Shown: positions 40,835-50,140, numbered from the stretch's first letter. The stretch: 64,000 nucleotides of DNA from Xanthobacteraceae bacterium (GCA_019752575.1 JAIELW010000013.1:18573-82572); one strand, 5' to 3'. Made by a program: numbers and translations. The notes: generated by a model not told the origin, from the sequence alone.

Positions 40835-41614
40835 TTAGAGCTGGCGCGTCACCAATTTCTTTTTGATTTCGGCAATCGCTTTGGCCGGGTTCAGCCCTTT
40901 CGGGCAGGTGTTCGCGCAGTTCATGATGGTGTGGCAGCGATAAAGCCGGAACGGATCCTCGAGATCATCCAGCCGCTCGCCGGTCGCCTCGTCGCGGCTG
41001 TCCACGATCCAGCGCTGCGCCTGCAACAGAATGGCAGGCCCAAGGAAGCGCTCCGAATTCCACCAGTAACTCGGGCACGACGCCGAGCAGCAGGCGCAGA
41101 GAATGCATTCGTAAAGGCCGTCCAGCTTTTCGCGGTCCTCGTGGCTCTGCTTCCATTCCGCCGAAGGCTCCGGCGTCGTGGTCTTCAGCCACGGCTCGAT
41201 CGAGGCGTGCTGCGCATAGAAACCCGTGAGATCGGGAACGAGGTCTTTCACCACCGCCATGTGCGGCAGCGGATAGATCTTCACCGTGCCGTTGATCTCG
41301 TCCATGCCGCATGTGCAGGCGAGCGTATTGGTGCCGTCGATGTTCATCGAGCAGGAGCCGCAGATACCCTCGCGGCAGGAGCGCCGGAAGGTGAGCGTCG
41401 GATCGACGTTGTTTTTGATCCAGATCAGCGCGTCGAGCACCATCGGCCCGCAGTCGTCGCGGTCCACGTAATAGGTGTCGATCCGCGGATTGGCGTCGCT
41501 GTCCGGGTCGTAGCGATAGACGCGGAGTTCTTCGAGATTGGCCGCGCCTTCCGGCTTCGGCCAGGTCTTGCCTTCGGCGACGCGGGAGTTTTTCGGGAGG
41601 GTGAGTTCGACCAT
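40835..41614 (-). CDS. sdhB: Succinate dehydrogenase iron-sulfur subunit
   Basis: 259 residues. The ferredoxin-like domain holds the 2Fe-2S cysteines in [16 protein letters not shown] and ACTCG. The C-terminal domain has the 4Fe-4S and 3Fe-4S sets in [16 protein letters not shown] and [17 protein letters not shown]. It carries electrons from SdhA to quinone. Last gene of sdhCDAB. Confidence 0.97.
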   Translation of the reverse strand: MVELTLPKNSRVAEGKTWPKPEGAANLEELRVYRYDPDSDANPRIDTYYVDRDDCGPMVLDALIWIKNNVDPTLTFRRSCREGICGSCSMNIDGTNTLACTCGMDEINGTVKIYPLPHMAVVKDLVPDLTGFYAQHASIEPWLKTTTPEPSAEWKQSHEDREKLDGLYECILCACCSASCPSYWWNSERFLGPAILLQAQRWIVDSRDEATGERLDDLEDPFRLYRCHTIMNCANTCPKGLNPAKAIAEIKKKLVTRQL

Positions 41615-41615
41615 C

Positions 41616-43421
41616 TTAATAAACCCGCGCCTTCGGCTCGATGTACTGAATTTCGTTCGTGAGCGTGTAGGTGTGCACCGGACGGTAATCGATCGAGACT
41701 TTCTTCTTCTCGAAATCGACCCAGGAAAGCGTGTGCTTCATCCAGTCTTTGTCGTCGCGGTCGGGGAAATCCTCGCGCGCATGCGCGCCGCGCGACTCGG
41801 TCCGGTTCAGCGCCGAATCCATCGTGACGACCGCCTGCGAGATCAGGTTGTCGAATTCGAGCGTCTCGATCAGGTCCGTGTTCCAGATCAGCGAGCGGTC
41901 GGTCACCTTCACGTCGTCCGCGCTGCCGAACACGCCGTGAATGAGCTTGTGGCCTTCGTCGAGAATTTCACTGGTGCGGAACACTGCGCAGTTGGTCTGC
42001 ATGACTTTCTGCATGTCGAGCCGCAAATCGGCGGTCGTGGTCGATCCTTTAGCGTGACGCAGCCGGTCGAAGCGCGAAAGCGCTTTTTCGGTCGGCGTAC
42101 TCGAAAGCATCATGTGCTTGTCGTTGGGCGTGAGCTTCTCGGCGCAGCGGTCGGCCGCGGCCCGCCCGAACACGACGAGATCGATCAGCGAATTCGAGCC
42201 CAAGCGGTTCGCGCCATGCACCGAGACGCAGGCCGCTTCGCCGATCGCCATCAAGCCGTTCACGATGGTGTCGGGGTCGCCGTTCTTTTTGGTGACGGCT
42301 TCGCCGTGCGGGTTCGTAGGAATCCCGCCCATGTTGTAATGGACCGTGGGGATGACCGGGATCGGTTCTCGGGTGACATCGATGCCCGCGAAGATGCGCG
42401 CGGACTCGGAAATCCCCGGCAGCCGTTCGTGCAGCACCTCGGGATCGAGATGATCGAGGTGCAGATAGATGTGATCCTTGTTCTTGCCGACGCCGCGGCC
42501 TTCACGGATTTCGATGGTCATCGAGCGCGAGACCACGTCGCGCGAGGCGAGGTCCTTCGCCGACGGCGCGTAGCGCTCCATGAAGCGCTCGCCTTCGGAG
42601 TTGACGAGATAACCGCCCTCGCCGCGCGAACCTTCGGTAATCAGGCAGCCCGCGCCGTAAATACCGGTCGGGTGGAACTGCACGAATTCCATGTCCTGCA
42701 GCGGCAGCCCCGCGCGCAGCACCATGGCGTTGCCATCGCCGGTGCAAGTATGTGCGGAGGTGCAGGAGAAATAAGCGCGGCCATAGCCGCCGGTGGCCAA
42801 AATCGTTTCATGCGAGCGGAAGCGATGCAGCGTGCCGTCGTCCATCTTTAGCGCGAGTACGCCGCAGCAATCGCCGTCGTCGTTCATGAGCAAATCGAGC
42901 ACGAAATACTCGATGAAGAATTCCGCGCGATGCTTCAGCGCCGCACCGTAGAGCGTGTGCAGGATGGCGTGGCCGGTGCGGTCGGCGGCGGCACAAGTAC
43001 GCTGCGCGGTGCCCTTGCCGTAATGCGTGGTCATGCCGCCGAACGGGCGCTGATAGATTTTGCCAGCTTCGGTGCGCGAGAACGGCACGCCCCAGTGCTC
43101 GAGCTCGTACACGGCGGCGGGCGCGTTGCGGCACAGATATTCGATCGCGTCCTGATCGCCGAGCCAGTCCGACCCCTTCACGGTGTCGTACATGTGCCAG
43201 CGCCAGTCGTCTTCGCCCATGTTGCCAAGCGCGGCCGAGATGCCGCCCTGCGCCGCCACCGTGTGCGATCGCGTCGGGAAGACCTTGGTGATGCAGGCTG
43301 TTTTCAAGCCCGCTTCGGCGCAGCCGACGACCGCGCGCAAGCCGGCGCCGCCCGCGCCGACGACGACGACGTCATAGAGATGTTCGGTGATCGGATAGGC
43401 GCGTCCGTTGATGGCGGTCAT
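41616..43421 (-). CDS. sdhA: Succinate dehydrogenase flavoprotein subunit
   Basis: 601 residues. The FAD site [12 protein letters not shown] is at 18-29; the FAD-linking His53 is in [10 protein letters not shown]; substrate and proton-relay residues lie in [11 protein letters not shown] and the HPTG segment. It oxidises succinate to fumarate and joins SdhB at the inner membrane. One base separates it from sdhB. Confidence 0.97.
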   Translation of the reverse strand: MTAINGRAYPITEHLYDVVVVGAGGAGLRAVVGCAEAGLKTACITKVFPTRSHTVAAQGGISAALGNMGEDDWRWHMYDTVKGSDWLGDQDAIEYLCRNAPAAVYELEHWGVPFSRTEAGKIYQRPFGGMTTHYGKGTAQRTCAAADRTGHAILHTLYGAALKHRAEFFIEYFVLDLLMNDDGDCCGVLALKMDDGTLHRFRSHETILATGGYGRAYFSCTSAHTCTGDGNAMVLRAGLPLQDMEFVQFHPTGIYGAGCLITEGSRGEGGYLVNSEGERFMERYAPSAKDLASRDVVSRSMTIEIREGRGVGKNKDHIYLHLDHLDPEVLHERLPGISESARIFAGIDVTREPIPVIPTVHYNMGGIPTNPHGEAVTKKNGDPDTIVNGLMAIGEAACVSVHGANRLGSNSLIDLVVFGRAAADRCAEKLTPNDKHMMLSSTPTEKALSRFDRLRHAKGSTTTADLRLDMQKVMQTNCAVFRTSEILDEGHKLIHGVFGSADDVKVTDRSLIWNTDLIETLEFDNLISQAVVTMDSALNRTESRGAHAREDFPDRDDKDWMKHTLSWVDFEKKKVSIDYRPVHTYTLTNEIQYIEPKARVY

Positions 43422-43424
43422 GGA

Positions 43425-43799
43425 TTAGGGTCCGAAGGAAATCTTGAGAACGGCGTAGATGCAGGAAAGGCCGACACCCCAGCAGAAGAACGTGTTCAGC
43501 ATCAGGAGCACGACTTTGCGGAATTCGGAGTGAACATAGTCCTCGATGATGATCTGCATGCCGAGACGCATATGAATCGCAACCGAGATCACGGCGGCGA
43601 CGAGCAGCACCGCGATCAGCGGCCGCGAGAGCGTCGCGATCACGGTCGCATGGCTGCGCCCCACGAGCGTCACGACAATGCCGAGCAGCACGACCAAGAG
43701 CAGCACGTTCGCGGCGGCCGTCAGCCGCTGCAGCCAGAAATGCTCGGTGCCGTGGTGGGCGGCACCCAGTCCTCGAATGCGGGAAAGCGGGGTGCGCAT
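43425..43799 (-). CDS. sdhD: Succinate dehydrogenase membrane anchor subunit
   Basis: 124 residues from the ATG at 43799. Three membrane helices are seen, and HFWLQRLTAAAN and HMRLGMQIIIEDYVH carry the conserved Arg, His and Asp-Tyr of the heme/quinone site. It anchors SdhAB. Two bases separate it from sdhC. Confidence 0.94.
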   Translation of the reverse strand: MRTPLSRIRGLGAAHHGTEHFWLQRLTAAANVLLLVVLLGIVVTLVGRSHATVIATLSRPLIAVLLVAAVISVAIHMRLGMQIIIEDYVHSEFRKVVLLMLNTFFCWGVGLSCIYAVLKISFGP

Positions 43800-43801
43800 A
43801 T

Positions 43802-44197
43802 TTAGCTCCTCAACACGAGGGCAAGCACCCACAAGAGAATGCTGATCGAAACCGAGCCGATCAGCGTCATGCGCGCGAGCCCCTGCCGCTCGGGACCGAA
43901 GCCGCGGCCGGTGTCCCAGATGAAATGACGGATGCCGCCGAGCATGTGATGGACGAGCGCCCAAGTGTAGCCGAGCAAAATGAGCTGCCCGATCCAGCTT
44001 CCGAAGAAAGCGTTGGCCGTGTCGAAGTATTTCGCGCCGGTCGCGGCGGCGACCAGCCACCAGGCGAGCAGGAGCGTGCCGAAATAGAGCGCCGAACCCG
44101 TGATGCGGTGGACGATGGACATGGCCATGGTCCAGGTCAGGCGATAGATCGTCAGATGCGGCGAAAGCGGGCGGGGCCTCGCTGGCGTGTCACTCAT
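43802..44197 (-). CDS. sdhC: Succinate dehydrogenase cytochrome b556 subunit
   Basis: 131 residues from the ATG at 44197. The signature RPLSPHLTIYR and SIVHRITGSALY near the start, and the heme-ligand helix with HHMLGGIRHFIWD, are complete, with three membrane helices. An in-frame ATG four codons earlier (44209) is possible. First gene of sdhCDAB; about 200 bases separate it from a divergent LysR gene. Confidence 0.95.
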   Translation of the reverse strand: MSDTPARPRPLSPHLTIYRLTWTMAMSIVHRITGSALYFGTLLLAWWLVAAATGAKYFDTANAFFGSWIGQLILLGYTWALVHHMLGGIRHFIWDTGRGFGPERQGLARMTLIGSVSISILLWVLALVLRS

Positions 44198-44397
44198 GCT
44201 GGCTCTCATCAAAGATGCGCCGCAGAATTGGCCGCGATTGCTGGCGCTGCAATCCGAAGCCCGCGCAATCCACATAGTTTGGAAATGCTCTGACTTCGTG
44301 TTCTGCGAACCATATTCCCAGCATTCTTCCTCACAAGCCTTATTTGGCGTAGTATTCCATCGCAAAAAGCGAAGGATTGGCATACCAGCGAGGGGCC

Positions 44398-45288
44398 GTG
44401 CGTTTCGACCTTTCCGACCTCAGTCTCTTTCGCCACGTGATCGACGCGGGCTCGATCACGCATGGCGCGGAGCGGGCAAATCTTGCGCTGGCTGCAGCCT
44501 CCACCCGAATCCGCAACATGGAAGAGGCTCTAGGGGCGCCCTTGCTTACCCGCAGCCGCCAAGGTGTCACCCCGACGCAGGCCGGGCGCATCCTGCTCGC
44601 GCACGCCCGCTCGATGCTCCAGCAGGCCGAGAAGCTGCGCGAGGAGTTAGGCGTCTTCGCCGGCGGCCAGGCCGGCCAGATCAAGGTGCTTTCCAATACC
44701 AACGCGCTCACGGAGTTTTTGCCCGAGGCGCTCGCCTCTTTTCTCGCGGCAAATCCGCATGTCAGCATCGATCTCGAAGAACGCCTCTCCGACGAAATCG
44801 TGAGCCTGATCGCGGAAGGCGTCGCCGACCTCGGCATCGTCGCGGGCACCGTCGATTCCGGCTCGCTTGAGACCTATCCGTTTCGCCGCGACCGCTTTGT
44901 GCTCGTGGTCGCGCACGATCACCCGCTCGCCGTGCGCTCCGCCGTTTCGCTCGCGCAGGTGCTCGACCACGACTTCGTGGGACTCGATCGCGCCTCGGCG
45001 CTTCAGCGCTTTCTTGCCGACAAGGCCGCGCGCATCGGCCGGCCGCTGCGGCTGCGGATTCAGCTCCGCAGCTTCGACGCAGTCTGCCGCATGGTGGAGC
45101 GCAATGTCGGCATCGGCATCGTGCCGGAAACCACCGCGCGGCGCGCGGCGCTCTCGATGGCGGTGACCTCCGTATCGCTTTCCGATAGCTGGGCCGAGCG
45201 CGATCTCACGATCTGCGTGCGCAAACTCGAAGAATTGCCGACGTTTGCGCGCGAACTCGTGACCCACCTGCGCGAGCAGGAGGAGTAG
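44398..45288 (+). CDS. LysR family transcriptional regulator
   Basis: 296 residues from a GTG at 44398 with GAGGGG four bases upstream. The N-terminal winged helix (DLSLFRHVIDAGSITHGAERANLA seen as FRHVIDAGSITHGAE, then LLTRSRQGVTPTQAG) is typical. The C-terminal periplasmic-binding-like domain covers about 90-290. It is divergent from sdhCDAB, so it may control sdh and itself (inference). The next genes on the other strand are acyl-CoA enzymes. Confidence 0.9.
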   Translation: MRFDLSDLSLFRHVIDAGSITHGAERANLALAAASTRIRNMEEALGAPLLTRSRQGVTPTQAGRILLAHARSMLQQAEKLREELGVFAGGQAGQIKVLSNTNALTEFLPEALASFLAANPHVSIDLEERLSDEIVSLIAEGVADLGIVAGTVDSGSLETYPFRRDRFVLVVAHDHPLAVRSAVSLAQVLDHDFVGLDRASALQRFLADKAARIGRPLRLRIQLRSFDAVCRMVERNVGIGIVPETTARRAALSMAVTSVSLSDSWAERDLTICVRKLEELPTFARELVTHLREQEE

Positions 45289-45294
45289 CTTTCT

Positions 45295-45325
45295 CGTCAT
45301 GCCCGGCCTTGTGTCGGGCATGACG
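45295..45325. repeat. Short palindrome of the TCATGCCCGGCC family
   Basis: CGTCATGCCCGGCC and GTCGGGCATGACG form one hairpin between the convergent ends of the LysR gene and the hydratase gene. It is a half-copy of the repeat at 28740-28825 and may serve as a terminator. Confidence 0.7.
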
Positions 45326-45329
45326 ACGA

Positions 45330-46376
45330 CTATTTGGGAATCAGCGCCCAATAATCGAGATCGAGGATCACGGCTTCGGCGTATTCCTCGCCGCTCTTGT
45401 ACGGGAAGTCCGCGCAGGGGCGATCCTTGGTTGCGACGGTGCGCAGCCTGAGCGCACCCACATCCTTGCGGCCCGGTACTTCTTTCGCATCCAGCACTTC
45501 CGACCATGCGAACACCGTGTCGCCTGCAAACAGCGGCGCGACATGACGCCCGCCGTTGATCGCAGCGACGTGGAATGCATTCGCAAGCCCGCTGAAGGAA
45601 AGCGCGCGGCCGAGCGAAATCACGTGGCCGCCGTAGATCAGCCGCTTGCCGAAGCGGTCCGATTTCTGCGCGAAGTTATTGAAATGCACCTTGGCGGTGT
45701 TCTGATAGAGCCGGGTCGCGATCTGCTGTTCGGCGTCTTCGACTGTCATGCCGTCGACGTGGTCGATTTTTTCACCCGCCTTGTAATCGCCGAAGCGATG
45801 CGCGCTCCCCGCAAGCGCAAAATCGTATTTCGAGACATCGATCGGGGGCAGCGCTGCGCCGAGCTTGTCCGGCGAGATTCCCGTAGGCAGCTTCGGTACC
45901 ACCGCCTCGGGAGCGGGCGCATTGTTGTCGCGCTTTCGCACCATGACCCAGCGCACATATTGCAGAACTTCCTTGCCGTCCTGATTGAAGCCTGTGGAGC
46001 GCACATAAACGACGCCGGAGGTCTTGTTCGCGTTCTCGCGCAAGCCGATCACTTCGGAGGCGGCGCTCAGCGTATCGCCGGGATAAACCGCTGCGAGAAA
46101 GCGGCAGTCCGCGTAACCGAGATTGGCGACGGCGTTGAGCGAAATATCGGGGACGGTCTTGCCGAACACGACGTGAAAGACGAGCAGATCGTCGACCGGT
46201 GCGCGCGGATAGCCGATCGCTTTCGCGAAGCTCGACGCCGACTGCACGGCGAAGCGCGTGCCGTAGAGCGCGCTATAGAGCGAGACGTCACCCTCGGTAA
46301 CCGTGCGCGGCGTCGCATGCACAATCTTTTGGCCGGACTTGAAGTCCTCGAAGAAATTGCCGCCATTGGTTTTCAT
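45330..46376 (-). CDS. mch: MaoC-like hydratase, probably mesaconyl-CoA hydratase
   Basis: 348 residues. Two hotdog (MaoC) halves are seen: residues about 10-150 and 180-330, the second with LIYGGHVISLGRALSF and HVAPLFAGDTVFAWSEV. Length and neighbours fit the mesaconyl-CoA (2-methylfumaryl-CoA) hydratase of the ethylmalonyl-CoA pathway. The stop and start overlap with the lyase gene by four bases (ATGA), so the two are coupled. Specificity is inferred. Confidence 0.75.
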   Translation of the reverse strand: MKTNGGNFFEDFKSGQKIVHATPRTVTEGDVSLYSALYGTRFAVQSASSFAKAIGYPRAPVDDLLVFHVVFGKTVPDISLNAVANLGYADCRFLAAVYPGDTLSAASEVIGLRENANKTSGVVYVRSTGFNQDGKEVLQYVRWVMVRKRDNNAPAPEAVVPKLPTGISPDKLGAALPPIDVSKYDFALAGSAHRFGDYKAGEKIDHVDGMTVEDAEQQIATRLYQNTAKVHFNNFAQKSDRFGKRLIYGGHVISLGRALSFSGLANAFHVAAINGGRHVAPLFAGDTVFAWSEVLDAKEVPGRKDVGALRLRTVATKDRPCADFPYKSGEEYAEAVILDLDYWALIPK

Positions 46377-47266
46377 TGCGCGGCTTCCCGTTCCTTGATC
46401 GCGTCGGCGACCGCGACCGTGCGCTTCGCAATTTCCGCATGCAGGATTTCATACATGCGGCCGTCGATCTGCAACACGCCCTTGCCCTTGGCTTCCGGCT
46501 GTTCGAAAGCGGAGACGACCCTGCGCGCGGTCGCGACTTCTTCCTCGCCCGGCGAGAACGCCTCGTTGCAGGGCGCAATATGCGTCGGGTGAATGATGGT
46601 CTTGCCGTCGAAGCCGAGATCGCGCGCCTGCGCGGCCTCTTCCTTCAGTCCGTCGATGTTCGAGATGTCGTTATAAACACCGTCGATCACGTCGATGCCG
46701 TAGGCGCGCGCCGCGGCGACGGCATTGGCGAGAAACGGAATCAGCCCCGCGCGTCCGCGCGTGATCTTCGCACGCGTTTCCTTCGCGTAATCGTTGGTGC
46801 CGAGAATGAAGACCGAAAGCCGCGTCTTGTCGTTCTTCGCCGTGGCGGCAATTTCCTGAAGCCGGAAGGCGGACAACGCCGTCTCGATCATGATCCAGAT
46901 GCGGGTGCTTGCGCCCGATCCGGCTTGCGCCAGCGCGCGCGCGATGTCGTTCATCTCGTCGGCCGAGGAAACTTTCGGCACCAGAATGGCGTCGGGGCTC
47001 GCTTCGGCCGCCGCTTTGAAATCGTCCATGCCCCAAGGCGTCGAGAATGCATTCACGCGGATCGCGATCTCGCGCTTGCCGTAACCGCCGGCTTTGACCG
47101 CGGCGGTCACCTGTTCGCGCGCAGTCTGCTTGGCATCGGGGGCGACCGCGTCTTCGAGATCGAGAATGAGGGCGTCGGCAGAAAGCGTCCGCGCCTTCTC
47201 CAGTGCGCGGGCGTTCGAGCCCGGCATGTAGAGCACGCTTCTGCGCGGACGAATTGCGGTCGGCAT
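46373..47266 (-). CDS. HpcH/HpaI family CoA lyase, probably malyl-CoA/beta-methylmalyl-CoA lyase
   Basis: 297 residues. The CitE/Mcl barrel shows RSVLYMPGSNARALEKA at the start, LILDLEDAVAPDAK with Mg-binding Glu/Asp, and IWIMIETALS in the middle. The next enzyme in the same pathway after the hydratase cleaves methylmalyl-CoA to glyoxylate and propionyl-CoA, so the pair fits C2 assimilation. A citrate-lyase-beta-like paralogue is the alternative. Confidence 0.82.
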   Translation of the reverse strand: MPTAIRPRRSVLYMPGSNARALEKARTLSADALILDLEDAVAPDAKQTAREQVTAAVKAGGYGKREIAIRVNAFSTPWGMDDFKAAAEASPDAILVPKVSSADEMNDIARALAQAGSGASTRIWIMIETALSAFRLQEIAATAKNDKTRLSVFILGTNDYAKETRAKITRGRAGLIPFLANAVAAARAYGIDVIDGVYNDISNIDGLKEEAAQARDLGFDGKTIIHPTHIAPCNEAFSPGEEEVATARRVVSAFEQPEAKGKGVLQIDGRMYEILHAEIAKRTVAVADAIKEREAAQ

Positions 47267-47387
47267 CTGAAACCCCCGGAACTATCGAGCCATTCTCCTA
47301 GCGCCCGTGCATCCCGCATGCCAAGCCCTTGACGCGGCGGCGCGGGTGCTTTCTTTCGTAGGAAACCCGCCACGAGGAACAGATCGC

Positions 47388-48062
47388 GTGGATTTTCCCG
47401 AACGGCTTTCCCAAGGCTATCGCAATTTTCTCACCAACCGGCTGCCCGAAGAGCAGCACCGCTTCAAGGAATTGGCGTCCCGCGGCCAGAAGCCCGAGAT
47501 CATGGTGATCGGCTGCTGTGACAGCCGCGTCTCGCCGGAGGCCATTTTCGACGCCGCGCCGGGCGAGCTATTCGTCGCGCGCAACGTCGCCAATCTCGTG
47601 CCGCCTTATTCGCCGGATGGCGCGACCCGCGCGGTATCCGCTTCGCTCGAATTCGCGGTACAGGCGCTGCGCGTGAAGCACATCGTGGTGCTCGGGCACG
47701 CGCAATGCGGCGGCATCGCCGCGCACGCCAACAATATCGAGCCGCTCTCGCCGGGCGACTTCATCGGCAACTGGATGAAGCTGATTGAGCCGGCGGTGCA
47801 GAGCATGCCGCGCCGCGCGCATAATGAGAGCGAACGCGATTATCTCACGCGCCTTGAGAAAGCATCCGTGGTACTCACGATGCAGAACCTGATGACGTTT
47901 CCTTGCGTCAATATTCTCGCCGGCCGCGGCAAGCTCAAGGTGCACGGCGCCTATTTCGGCGTCGCGGAAGGCGATCTTCTTGTTTATGACGAGAAGTCGA
48001 AGAACTTCGTTCCGGTCGCGAAGGCCGAACATGCCGCGGCGATCGCAGCGCCGAGGTTTTAG
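47388..48062 (+). CDS. Beta-class carbonic anhydrase
   Basis: 224 residues from a GTG at 47388, with GAGG 11 bases upstream. Zinc ligands are visible: Cys44 (with Asp45-Ser46-Arg47, CCDSRVSP), His104 and Cys107 in LGHAQCGGI. It hydrates CO2 to bicarbonate. The last 27 bases of the gene are repeated exactly at 48623-48649, after which the downstream repeat also continues. Confidence 0.94.
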   Translation: MDFPERLSQGYRNFLTNRLPEEQHRFKELASRGQKPEIMVIGCCDSRVSPEAIFDAAPGELFVARNVANLVPPYSPDGATRAVSASLEFAVQALRVKHIVVLGHAQCGGIAAHANNIEPLSPGDFIGNWMKLIEPAVQSMPRRAHNESERDYLTRLEKASVVLTMQNLMTFPCVNILAGRGKLKVHGAYFGVAEGDLLVYDEKSKNFVPVAKAEHAAAIAAPRF

Positions 48063-48148
48063 CGCCCACGTCATCGCCGGACGGCAGCGTCCCGCGAGCA
48101 ACGCGAGCGGTTCGACGCTGCCTGATCCGGTGATCCATCCGAAAGATC
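48036..48148 (+). repeat. Imperfect direct repeat, copy A (includes carbonic anhydrase 3' end)
   Basis: Starts with the last 27 bases of the carbonic anhydrase frame (48036-48062) and continues into an intergenic repeat (GTCATCGCCGGACGGCAGCG ... CTGATCCGGTGATCC). Copy B at 48623-48737 matches 27 bases exactly and most of the rest. Confidence 0.85.
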
Positions 48149-48622
48149 GGCGAATGTTACGCTTCATCATGGATCGCCGGGTCAAGCCCGGCGATGACGA
48201 GCGTGAGGTAACACAGCGCACGCCAATACCTCCCCGGTGAAATAATCGAGGGTTGCGGAGCGCCACGAGACGCCACGTTCTTGCTTGCCGCGCCCACACA
48301 TTCTTCCGGTTGCCCGGATGAAAATGCGCGGGGCGCGTATCGTCTCGCAGCGCTCCACATCGGCTTTTGTCGGACACGGGCCGCGCTTTTCGTGAAGCGC
48401 GATTGATGCGCCTCTCCGTCAGCCATGCTCCTGGCAGGCGGTCCTAATGCCGCCGGGCGGAGCCCCGCGCCGTCCCGGGTTACGGCTGCGAACCGCACAC
48501 GGAGACGCCGGCCGCTTCCCGCATCTCAAAACGCCTCATGAAAGCGCCCTCGAACGGAAACGGCGATAGGAATATAATCCGATAACGCAAGAAGTCAAGA
48601 TTCTTATGAAGCGGGACGAGCG

Positions 48623-48737
48623 GCGGCGATCGCAGCGCCGAGGTTTTAGTCATCCTCGTCATCACCGGACGGCAGCGTCCCGTGAGCGTAAGCGAGCGGT
48701 CCGACGCTGCCTGATCCGGTGATCCATTGGAAAGATC
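48623..48737 (+). repeat. Imperfect direct repeat, copy B
   Basis: Bases 48623-48649 equal the last 27 bases of the carbonic anhydrase gene plus its stop region. The match then goes on with small differences to the AAAGATC at 48731-48737. It lies 587 bases downstream of copy A. Confidence 0.85.
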
Positions 48738-48769
48738 AAAGAACTTTGCAGTTCAGCATGGATCGCAAC

Positions 48770-48793
48770 AGAACTCGCGCTTGCGCGAGTTCT
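48770..48793. repeat. 11-bp hairpin inside repeat-family sequence
   Basis: AGAACTCGCGC (48770-48780) / GCGCGAGTTCT (48783-48793), followed by GAATTCTAAAATG. It interrupts the sequence that in copy A runs on from ATGGATCGC to CGGGTCAAGCCCGG. Confidence 0.65.
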
Positions 48794-48831
48794 GAATTCT
48801 AAAATGTCGTCAAGCCCGGCCATTGTTTCTT

Positions 48832-48944
48832 GTCATTCCGGGGCGCGAGCAAAGCGAGCGAACCCGGAATCCAGGATCACACCCATCGGCTTTGCGATTT
48901 CGCTCTGGATTCCGGATCGGCGCTTCGCGCCGTCCGGAATGACA
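48832..48944. repeat. Palindromic repeat (GTCATTCCGGGGCGCGAGC type)
   Basis: GTCATTCCGG ... GAACCCGGAATCC at the left is answered by GGATTCCGGATCGG ... GTCCGGAATGAC at the right, with GCGCGAGCAAAGCGAGC-type small inner hairpins. It lies just past the asd stop codon and may act as its terminator. Confidence 0.75.
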
Positions 48945-48950
48945 GGGTGC

Positions 48951-49985
48951 TTACGCCGCCTTTTTCTTCGGCTGCACCAGCTTGCGATTGACGAGCACTT
49001 CCGCGATCTGGATCGCGTTCAGCGCGGCACCCTTGCGCAGGTTGTCCGAGACGCACCAGAAGTTCAGGCCGTGCTTCACGGTCTTGTCTTCGCGGATGCG
49101 CGAGATGTAGGTCGCGTCTTCGCCGGTCGCTTCGAACGGCGTGATATAGCCGCCGTCTTCCTGCTTATCGACGACGAGAATACCCGGCGCTTCGCGCAGG
49201 ATATCGCGTGCCTGATCGGCGCTGATCGGATTCTCGAACTCGACGTTCACCGCCTCCGAGTGACCGACGAACACCGGCACGCGCACGCAGGTCGCCGTGA
49301 GCGCGATTTTCGGATCGAGAATCTTCGCGGTCTCCGCCGACATCTTCCACTCTTCCTTCGTGTAGCCGTCCTCGCGGAACACGTCGATGTGCGGAATGAC
49401 GTTAAACGCGATGCGCTTCGTGAACTTCTCGGGCTCGACCGAGTCGTTCACGTAGATCGATTTCGTCTGGTTGAAGAGCTCGTCCATCGCGTCCTTGCCG
49501 GCGCCAGAGACCGACTGATAGGTCGCGACCACGACGCGCTTGATTTTCGCGGCATCGTGCAACGGCTTCAGCGCGACTACGAGCTGCGCAGTCGAGCAGT
49601 TCGGGTTCGCGATGATGTTCTTCTTCGTATAGCCGGTGACGGCGTCCGCGTTCACTTCCGGAACGATCAGCGGCACATCGGCGTCGTAGCGGAAACAAGA
49701 CGAGTTATCGATCACGACGCAGCCCTGCTTGCCGATCTTCGGCGACCATTCCTTGGAAACGGAAGAGCCCGCCGACATCAGGCAGAAATCGGTGTCCGAG
49801 AAATCGAAATGCTCGAGCGCTTTGCATTTCAGCACGCGGTCGCCGTAAGAGACCTCGACGCCGAGCGAGCGGCGCGACGCAAGCGCCACGACCTCGTCCG
49901 CGGGAAACCCGCGCTCGGCGAGAATGTTGAGCATTTCGCGGCCGACATTTCCCGTCGCGCCGACTACGGCAACCTTGTAACCCAT
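48951..49985 (-). CDS. asd: Aspartate-semialdehyde dehydrogenase
   Basis: 344 residues from the ATG at 49985. The NADP site VAVVGATGNVGREML is at the start, the nucleophile Cys130 is in NPNCSTAQL, and substrate residues lie in SVSGAGKDAMDEL and the HSEAVNVEF segment. It makes aspartate semialdehyde for lysine, threonine, methionine and diaminopimelate. Not adjacent to other genes of the pathway here; leuB lies some 4 kb away. Confidence 0.96.
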   Translation of the reverse strand: MGYKVAVVGATGNVGREMLNILAERGFPADEVVALASRRSLGVEVSYGDRVLKCKALEHFDFSDTDFCLMSAGSSVSKEWSPKIGKQGCVVIDNSSCFRYDADVPLIVPEVNADAVTGYTKKNIIANPNCSTAQLVVALKPLHDAAKIKRVVVATYQSVSGAGKDAMDELFNQTKSIYVNDSVEPEKFTKRIAFNVIPHIDVFREDGYTKEEWKMSAETAKILDPKIALTATCVRVPVFVGHSEAVNVEFENPISADQARDILREAPGILVVDKQEDGGYITPFEATGEDATYISRIREDKTVKHGLNFWCVSDNLRKGAALNAIQIAEVLVNRKLVQPKKKAA

Positions 49986-50140
49986 TGTTCGTACTGGCCG
50001 CGAAAACGCGGCACTCCTCTCACGTAGACCGGAATGCGGCCGCGTTCTACGCGAGAAGGAGATCAACGCCAAGTCTTCAAGAACAAGCCTCGCTACCCGC
50101 GGGGCAGCCAGACGCGCGAATAAGCCGGAAACAGGCGGCT

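Larger units (their letters stand above)
48063..48950. other. 888-base noncoding block rich in repeats
   Basis: No credible gene. In order: rest of direct repeat A, a palindrome TCGCCGGGTCAAGCCCGGCGA (about 48174-48194), a 330-base GC-rich unique stretch (about 48230-48560) with several self-complementary segments such as GGCGG/CCGCC and GCGGT/ACCGC around 48438-48496, direct repeat B, a hairpin at 48770-48793, and a third palindromic repeat (48832-48944). A 113-codon minus-strand frame in the unique stretch lacks a ribosome site and is probably spurious. Confidence 0.6.

Noticed and set aside
48157..48498. 113-codon minus-strand frame in the repeat-rich gap
   Set aside because: No ribosome site, odd composition, and it runs into the palindrome at 48174-48194; treated as noncoding.
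48421..48510. Cobalamin riboswitch or SRP RNA
   Set aside because: On the minus strand CTGCCAGGAG faintly recalls a B12 box, but the rest of the consensus is missing and the next gene (carbonic anhydrase, asd) does not fit; no SRP GGAAG loop.
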